Of a stretch of 15,447 nt of DNA, positions 6,136 to 13,700 are shown piece after piece (the first letter of the stretch is position 1; each line of letters starts with the position of its first letter). Below the pieces are notes generated by a model, which made no database searches, had not been told where the DNA came from, and saw only the letters and a program-made list of their open reading frames with translations. The position numbers were made by a program, and so were the translations under genes. Source of the DNA: Anaerolineae bacterium (GTDB lineage: Bacteria > Chloroflexota > Anaerolineae > JACIWR01); assembly GCA_021162125.1 (NCBI GenBank), contig JAGGZG010000322.1:1-15447 (forward strand). Direction: 5' to 3'.

Positions 6136-7110
6136 CTAGTCCGGGCTGGTACCCCCCGTCTCAGGAAGCACAGCCGGTCTTCCCTGTCCCACCGTGATTG
6201 TGACTGCTGCGCTCTGCGTAGCCAGCCCTTCGCTGGAAATGAGCGTTGCCCGGTTGGTCAATGTCATGCCGTCTGCCAGATCGTCCGCCACGCGGGCTGT
6301 GAGGGTGACTGTCACTTCCTCGCCGGGGACAAACTCCCCGACGTCAACGGTGATTAGGTTACCCCAGGTCTCCACGCTGCCCCGGTTCGTCTCCACACTG
6401 ATCACGGTCATCCCTTCGGGCAGGAGATCGGTGAGCAGCACGTTGGAGAGCGCCGAGCCGGCATCCGCCTCGTACCGCGCGTGAATCCGGTAGACGACGG
6501 TTTCCCCCGGCGATGTCGTGGCCCGGTCCGCAGTGAGTACCGGTGCGGGCGATGGGACTGGGGCCTCTCCAGCAGCGTAGAACCCCAGGTTGACTGTCAG
6601 GTCAGACACGTAACCCAGGCGCACGGCGACGTCCGTGGTCAGCGGGAGGAAGCCCTCGGACAGTACCAGGTTCAGCAAGGCAATGCCCTGGCCCAGGCCA
6701 TCGAAGGCGTACCGGCCTGCCATGTCGGTCGTCGTCTGCACCCTCCAGTCCTGGCCCCGCAAGTGGACAGCCATCTGGCCCACGGGCTCCTGTTCCCACT
6801 TCCAGACCTGGCCGTGCAGGCGAAAAGCAGCGGTCGGTGAGCCCCCTTCATCGAGCGAAGGCGTGGGACGTGACGGAGGTTCGGGTGGCAGCGGTGTAGG
6901 ACGAGGTGGCACGGAGGACGGCACCGGTGTAGGCCGGGGCGGAGGCGGCGAACCGGGAGGCGTGTTCGTCGGCCTGGGCGTCACCGTCGGGCGCGGGGGT
7001 GGCGGTGTGTACTGCGCGGCCGGCGCTGCCCGAGACGACAGGTACACCGGCAGTAGTGTGATTGTCACGGCGACGATGCCCAACGTGATCCAGAAAGTTA
7101 GCTTATTCAT
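6136..7110 (-). CDS. Exported Pro-rich protein with carboxypeptidase-regulatory-like and DUF11-type domains, ending in LPETGG
   Basis: This is a 324-aa secreted or surface protein. A basic start followed by a hydrophobic segment (residues 6-24) forms a signal peptide or anchor. A Pro/Thr/Ser-rich linker spans about 35-88. Residues about 93-178 look like a carboxypeptidase-regulatory/SdrB-type beta-sandwich (TTTDMAGRYAFDGLGQG). Residues 185-307 look like DUF11 (LLTDLLPEGMTV, then LTNRATL). The end reads VLPETGGTSPD: a sortase-like motif (L315-G320) without the hydrophobic segment and basic tail that normally follow. I chose the ATG at 7110, nine bases after GGGA, over a TTG at 7119 that leaves no ribosome-site spacing. 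It lies 64 bp after a PEP-CTERM-like gene, probably in the same transcript. A structural or adhesive surface role is inferred. Confidence 0.8.
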   Translation of the reverse strand: MNKLTFWITLGIVAVTITLLPVYLSSRAAPAAQYTPPPPRPTVTPRPTNTPPGSPPPPRPTPVPSSVPPRPTPLPPEPPSRPTPSLDEGGSPTAAFRLHGQVWKWEQEPVGQMAVHLRGQDWRVQTTTDMAGRYAFDGLGQGIALLNLVLSEGFLPLTTDVAVRLGYVSDLTVNLGFYAAGEAPVPSPAPVLTADRATTSPGETVVYRIHARYEADAGSALSNVLLTDLLPEGMTVISVETNRGSVETWGNLITVDVGEFVPGEEVTVTLTARVADDLADGMTLTNRATLISSEGLATQSAAVTITVGQGRPAVLPETGGTSPD

Positions 7111-7174
7111 GCGTCTCAATCCCTGCGTCCGATGACGTCTGCCGCCGGACGGTGATGTGTACAGTGAGCGGTTT

Positions 7175-7468
7175 CTATCTGCGGGAAGAGCGCTTATGCA
7201 CGTAGCCGGCCACGGCTATCAGCCCTCCGGCCAGAAGCACCAGTACTTCGGGTTCGGGTATCGCCTCTCCCGGCTGGCCTCCAGTGCCTGGCGTGGGCCG
7301 TCCTTCAGGCGGTGGAGGTTTAGTTGGCGGGGGAGGTGGCCGGGTGGGCGTCGCCTCTTGAACCACGACTGACGGGCTGGCAGTGGCCGTGGGCAGAGCC
7401 GGCCGGAACGCCAGCCAGATCAACATCACGGCGAGGCACAGGCTGAGATAAGTCAACGGCCTTTTCAT
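7175..7468 (-). CDS. Small exported protein with PEP-CTERM-like sorting signal
   Basis: This 97-aa protein has a signal peptide (KR start, hydrophobic 5-20, likely cleavage near A28-A30), a short Pro-rich linker (41-60) and a C-terminal tripartite signal. The signal consists of PEP (71-73), a hydrophobic span (74-90) and a basic tail HKRSSRR (91-97). That is the arrangement of PEP-CTERM substrates of exosortase; a plain C-terminal membrane anchor is the alternative. Almost nothing remains between the two signals, so it may be a minimal surface peptide or a matrix component. The ATG at 7468 is preceded by AAGGAGGG six bases away; an upstream start at 7513 in the same frame has no comparable site. 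The promoter at 7600-7628 probably drives it together with the downstream LPETGG gene. Confidence 0.72.
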   Translation of the reverse strand: MKRPLTYLSLCLAVMLIWLAFRPALPTATASPSVVVQEATPTRPPPPPTKPPPPEGRPTPGTGGQPGEAIPEPEVLVLLAGGLIAVAGYVHKRSSRR

Positions 7469-7474
7469 TCCGCA

Positions 7475-7482
7475 CCCTCCTT
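7475..7482 (-). promoter_or_regulatory. Strong ribosome binding site for the PEP-CTERM-like gene
   Basis: On the minus strand this reads AAGGAGGG, six bases before the ATG at 7468. It settles that start over the longer frame. Its first base overlaps the stop codon of a 37-codon open frame (7482-7595). Confidence 0.8.
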
Positions 7483-7599
7483 TATTCACTGGCCCTCCCG
7501 CGCGGGCTGCCATTGACGGCGTCTTCTATGATGGGTGCTTTGAGCCGTTCGGCTGCGCTTACGGCGAAACTTGTGGGAGGGTTTTCCGCACGCATGTCT

Positions 7600-7628
7600 A
7601 TTGTATCACAAAATGGACAGCTTATCAA
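7600..7628 (-). promoter_or_regulatory. Sigma-70-type promoter
   Basis: On the minus strand TTGATA (7628-7623) and TACAAT (7605-7600) are 17 bp apart, five of six matches to each consensus hexamer. Initiation is expected near 7593, about 125 nt before the ATG at 7468. It lies just after the hairpin that ends the giant gene, which suggests that the two small exported-protein genes form their own transcription unit. Confidence 0.7.
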
Positions 7629-7634
7629 TAGACA

Positions 7635-7668
7635 GCAGGTGCCCGGCAAGACTCTACCAGGCACCTGC
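7635..7668 (-). terminator. Hairpin after the giant gene
   Basis: GCAGGTGCC (7635-7643) pairs exactly with GGCACCTGC (7660-7668), and a further GG/CC pair follows after one mismatch, closing a 10-base loop. It lies 35 bases beyond the stop of the giant minus-strand gene. It shares CAGGTGCCCGGCA with the hairpin at 6099-6131. It has no long T-run, so terminator function is likely but not certain. Confidence 0.55.
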
Positions 7669-7702
7669 CGCGAGTTCTATTCGTCAAGATGAGGCTCGCC
7701 GA

Positions 7703-10700
7703 TCAGGGTTGTGGTGGTTCGTTGGGTCTCGGCGGGATGGCTGCCGGTGTTTCGCTGCCCAACGGCAGGCTTGCCGCCCGCCCGCCAACGGATACTGTCG
7801 CCGGCCCGTGGATGTTGTTGCCCTCATTGGCCTCGTAGATCGCGCCATAGGTCGTTTCCGTGTTCCAAGAGTCAACCTGAGCGTACAGAGTGTGTGCCCC
7901 GGGATCAGTGAAGTACCCGCCGAAGTTGCTGTACTCTGGCCAGTAGTAGACGTTGTCCGGATTATTGGCATTGATAGTGCTCAACACCACCGAGTCGCCG
8001 GCGTTCAGCCAGTACACTGTCCATACCAGGCCCTGGGAACACCCCACCTGACTCCAGCCACGGTTCACCTCGATCTGACTTGGGTCTGGCGGGTCTATGT
8101 ACAGGTCCACCCAGAAGCCACGGCTGGCGTTCACGTTACCCGCGTTGCGGATAGTGACCCGCACGTCCACCGCCTGGCCCGCGTCCGGATTCGCCGGTAC
8201 AACCTCGATGCTGTCCACTACCAGGTCGGGCAGGTAGGTGGTCGGGCCGTAGCTGCGCATCACGAGGGGCAGGAAGATTTTGTACTTGCCAGGGAAACTA
8301 CCTGGGAAGTGGACGAGTGTGGTCGTATCCCCGTTGGGATCCTCCGGCCAGTCCTCGATGTGCCCGGCGTTGTCCGTGGCCCGGCTACGGAAGTGATAGA
8401 GGGCATCGGGTTCATCCACGTAGACGGCGGTGTACGTTGCCGAGGTCTCAGTAGTGTGAGTGAGCCAGTCAGTCCACTCACCGTCGTCGCCGATCTTGAC
8501 CTGCACGTCAAAGAAGGCGATCCCGGAGCCCACGGCGGTATCGTCACCAGTCCACTCGACGATGAAAGCGAACTCATCCCATTCGGCGGGTGAGGTGGCT
8601 TCAGAGGTGGGCGGCGTGGTGTCGTAGATGGTCAGGGCTTTGCCATCGGACGCGATGGCCTCGGCGTTGCCAGCTTCGTCCATCGCTACCGTGGCGAAGT
8701 AGTAGTGTCCATCGCCATCGGTCGGTTCAAACTCGAAGGTGCCGCTCCTTGCTGAGGAGAAAGTCACGTCGTGCCAATCTCCCGTTTCTCCGTAGCGATA
8801 GTACAGGTAGGTGTATTTGGCATCGTCCGAGGCCGTCCAGGTGATGATGATAGGCGACGTGACGGCGTAGGTGGGCGCGTCCATAGAAGATGTAGGCGGG
8901 ACGTTGTCGAAGTCAATCTGATCGTCGCCAAAGCCAGTGGGCTCAGACTGCACGTTGCCCACGTTGTCCACGGCAACCGTGGCAAAGTAGTAGGTGCCGG
9001 TGCCGGACGTGGGAGTGTAATCAAAGCTGCCACTGACTCCGGTCATGGATAGGCCGGTGTCGCTCCAGTTGCCGATAGGTTGGTACTTGACCCACAGGTG
9101 AGTCTCATACACGCCACTGGCGTTGTCGCTGGCCTCCCAGTCGATCACGATAGGCGCCGTGTTGGTGGCGTCTTCAGCGATGCTGGCCTCGGAGTCCGGC
9201 GGCAGGTTGTCTTGCACAAAGTTGATTGTAGTCGTATCGGTCAGGCCCAGTGTATCGGCCACGGTAAAGAGCACGTTGGATTGCGTCCCCGCGTAGGCTT
9301 CCACCGAGTACTCAGCCGTCCACGGCGCGGTGGTGTCGAGGGGTGGCGTGTCATCGAAGGCAGGTGCGGCGGCCATGCTGGCCGGATGCGGTTCGTCAAA
9401 GGTGATGGTCACCGTCAGCACCTGATCGGCACCCTCGCCGGGTTCGCTGTTAAAGTACACCGTGCCACCATCGGCGTCCAGGCCGGGGTCGTAGAAGTAT
9501 GTTCCGTCGGAGGTGACGGTCACAGTCTCGACTTCTGGCGCAGTGGCGTCGTAGCTGAAAGTGCCGGTCCCGTAGGCCGTTTCGACGTTGCCCACCACGT
9601 CGGTAGCGCGAGATTCCACCGTGTAGGTCTCGCCGTCATCGGGCGTAAAGGCGAAGATCCACGGATTGGTACCGGTGGCCCGTAGCCAGATTGGCGTGCC
9701 GACCCAGGCGGTGCCGTCGAAGTAGAGATCGTCGGACGCACGCTGGATGGTGATGTCCACAAAGTCCAGGGCGGCCAGGGGCGCGTAAGCCGTGCCCTCG
9801 ATCTGGCCTGGCCACTCGGCTCCTACGTAAAGGCCGCTGGTGTTGACCGTCGAGTCAGGCTCGCTGGTGGTGTAGTTGAAGGTGCTCACCCCGTAGCTGA
9901 TCTCGACGTTTCCGGCAGCATCGGTGGCGCGGGACTGCACATTGTAGCTTTCGCCGTCTTCGGGCACAAAGTCATAGGTCCACGCGGCTGTGCCGGTGGC
10001 GATCAGCCATACGGGGGAGGCCACCCAGGCACCACCGTTCCAGTAGTAGCTGTCGGAGGCCCGCTGGAGGGTGATGTGCACGCTGCTCACCCCAGAGGTA
10101 TCGTCGCTGGCAGTGCCGGCGATGTGGCCGGGCCAACTCACCGGGCCGTAGGTGCCGGCGGTATCAATGTCCGAGTCAGGCTGCGTAAAGTCCAGGGTAA
10201 TCCCACTGGAAGCCGCCGAGGCAGGCCCCACGATACCCACGCCGTTGACCGCCGTGACGCGGTATTGGACGGTGTCACCATCGGCGAAGACCTGTGGGTC
10301 TTCCCAGAAGATTTGCTCGTAGTCGGTCTGGACCACCTCCCATGCACTGCCGTTGACGCTGCGTTCGATGCTGTAGACAATACCAGAGCCGGTGTTGGCG
10401 ACCGCATCCCAGAAGACGTAGAAAGTATTGTCCTGATCCCAGGCGTCGTCTATGCCGACCACGTCGCCTTCTCCCAGACCTGTGGGTTGGGCGGGCGTTT
10501 CGCTGTCTATCGTCACGCCGTCGGACTGGGTCCACGGGCCGGGCAGGTTCACCGCATCCACGGCACGCACGCGGTAGAGGATCGTGACGTTGTCGCCGTG
10601 GGTGACCGGGTCGAGGTAGGATGTGGCGGTGATGCCGGTTGCCACTGCCTCCCACGTCCCACCGCCGTTGATGCTGCGCTCCAGGGTGTAGCTCACGTCA

Positions 10701-13700
10701 GAAGTGTCGGTGACCTCGCTCCAGTAGACGGTGATGTCGCCGTCGGCGTCCCAGTCCACATCGGGGTCTTCTTCCGTGACCTCGTCGGGTGCGGCCGGGT
10801 TAGTGGTGTCAATGTTCACCCGGAAGTGATCGGGCGGCCCCCACTTGCCGGCGTTGTCCAGCGCCCGCACGTGGAAGTACCAGATGCCATCGGCCACGTT
10901 GGTGTAGCTGCGGGTATTACCGCTGGTGTCGGCAAAGAGGTCGGGCTCGGTGTCGGGTGCTTGATCCAGGATGTAGGAGTAGCCCGAGATGCCCGCGCCG
11001 CTGGGTGGTGTCGTCCAGCTGAAGGTTGGATCGTTGTCGTTGTACCAGGTGTCCTCGTCAGGGTGCGTCGGCGACGAAATTTCCGGCGCGGCCGGCCCGC
11101 TGGAGGAGTAGTTGAAGGTGCTGCTGCCCAGCGATATCTCGACGTTGCCGGCGTTGTCCGTGGCCCGCGACTCCACATCGTAGGTCTCACCATCATCGGG
11201 GGCAAAGGTGTACTGCCAGTTGGCCGTACCCGTGGCTCGCAGCCACACTCGACCGGCGACCCAGGCCGTGCCATTCCAGTACTGCTCATCGGACTGGCGG
11301 CGGATGGTGATGTCCACGAAGGCCACGTCGGAGAGGTTATCGCTGGCGGTGCCTTGGATATGGCCTGGCCAGGTGAAGTTGTTGTAGTAGCCGCCGGTCT
11401 CGACGGTCGAGTCGGGCCGGACGAAGTCCAGTGTCAGGCCGTCGGAAGCGTCCGAGGGTGCGCTGCTGATACCCGCGCCGGTGTGCGCGGTCACGCGATA
11501 GGCAACGCTCTCGCCACTGGAGTAAGACATAGGGTCTTCCCACTGAGTCACTACCAGGCCGGTGACCACTTCATCCCACGCGCCACCATTGCGACTGCGC
11601 TCTACACTGTAGGTGATGCCGGAGGGCGTGTCGGGCACGGCATCCCAGAAGACGTAGAAGGTGTTGTCCTGATCCCAGTCGTCGTCAGTGCCGACGGTGT
11701 CACCTTCGCCAACATTGACGGGCACTTGTGGCGTGGTCAGGTCAAAGGTCACGCCGTCCGACTCGGTCCAACCACTCATCAGACCGACACCGTTGGCCGC
11801 CCGCACACGGTAGAAGACTTCATCGCCATTGGCATAGCCGGTATCGGCATAGTCAGTAGCGGTCAGCCCGGCGGCGACCAGTTCCCAGCCGCCGCCGTTG
11901 AGATTCCGCTCCAGCCGATAGGTGATGCCGCTGCCGGTGTCGTCCACGGCACTCCAGTAGACGGTGATGTCGCCGTCGGCGTCCCAGTCCACGTCAGGTG
12001 TTTCCTCGGTGACTTCGTCCGGCGCGGCGGGAGTGGCGGTGTCAATGTTCACCTGGAAGTGATCGGCGGTACCCCAGTTGTCGGCGTTGTCCTGGGCACG
12101 GACGTGGAAGTACCATACGCCGTCATCCAGGTCAGTGTAGCTGACGGTGTTTTCATTGGTCTCGATGATGCTATCCGGCAAGGTGGTGGGGCTGTGATCC
12201 AACACATAGCTGTAGCCCTGGATGCCCGCCGGGCTGTCCGGCGTGGTCCAGTTGAAAGTTGGGTCGTTGTCGTTGTACCACGTGCCCTCGACCGGATGCG
12301 TGGGCGACGAGATTTCCGGCGCCGGCGGCCCGGAGGCGGCGTAGGTGAAGCTGCCCACGCCGAAAGTGATCTCGACATTTCCGGCGTTGTCCGTGGCCCG
12401 CGAGCGGACGGTGTAGGTCTCGCCGTCGTCGGGGGCAAAGGCGTACTGCCAGTTGAGCGTGCCGGTGGTCCGCATCCAGGCTTCACCAGCCTGCCAGCTG
12501 GTGCCGTTCCAGTACTGGCCATCGGATTGCCGCTGGATGCTGATGTCCACGAAGTCCACGTCGGACAGGCTATCGCTGGCCGTGCCATAGATAAAGCCGG
12601 GCCAGTTGAAAGAGTTGTAGTAGCCGCTGGTGGTCACCGCCGAGTCCGGCTGGGCGAAGTCCAGGGTGATGCCGTCGGATGTCGCTGACGGATCGCTGCT
12701 GCGGCCGGCGCTGTTGCCGGCAATGACGCGATATTGCACGGTGTCGCCGTTGCTAAAGGGCACAGGGTCTTCCCACTGGCAGGGTGTGGTGCTGCACAAC
12801 AGGCCGGTGCCTGCCAGCTCCCAGGCTCCGCCGTTGCGACTGCGCTGGACCTCATAGGTGATCTGGTCGCCCGTGGCGGTGGACGCTACGGCGTCCCAGA
12901 ACACCCAGTAGGTATTGTCCTGGTCAAAGTCGTCGTCGGTTCCAGCCACGTCACCCTCACCCACGTTGGCCGGGATGTCGGGGTCGGTCAGGTCAATGCG
13001 GAACCCATCGGACAGGCCGGCATTGCCGGCGGTGCCCACGCCGTTGATCGCCGTGACGCGGTAGCGGATCAAGTCGTCGTCGGCATAAGCGCCGCTGTCC
13101 GGGTAGAAAGTGCTGGCGATGCTGCCTGCCACTTCAGCCCATGGGCCGTCATTGACCTGGCGTTCCAGCAGGTAGCGAATGCCAGAGCCGGTGTCGGTCA
13201 CGGCATCCCAGTAGACGGTGACCGCGCCGTCGGCGTTGGGGTGGTAGTCAATGTCCGGATCGTTCTCGGTGACGTTCTCTGGCGTGCCGGGCACCGAGTT
13301 GTCCACGGTGACGCCGTCGGAGGTACGCGGCGCACCTTCCAGTCCGACGCCGCTGATGGCCGTGACGCGGTACTGGATGAAGTCGTTGTCATTGTACGTC
13401 CCGCTGTCGGCGAAACTGGTGCCCGTCTGGGTGGTGACGACTGTCCAGCCGGTGTAGTTGACGTTGCGTTCCAGGCGGTAGGTGATGCCGGAGCCGGTAT
13501 CGGCCACGGCGCTCCAGTAGACGGTCACGTTACCGTCGAAGTCCCAATCCACGTCGGGTGTCTCTTCGGTTACGCTGGCCGGGGTGTCGGGTGTCCCGCT
13601 GTCAATGGTCATGCCGTCGGAGGTGGCCGTCGGCCCTTCCAGCCCAACGCCGCTGACGGCGGTGACGCGGTACTGTATCTCGTCGCCGTCGTTGTAGGTG

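Noticed and set aside
10076..12688. Long plus-strand open frame (870 codons) opposite the giant gene
   Set aside because: Its translation is repetitive, His/Val/Gly/Arg-rich and mirrors the modules on the minus strand. It is an antisense shadow caused by GC-rich codon use in repeats.
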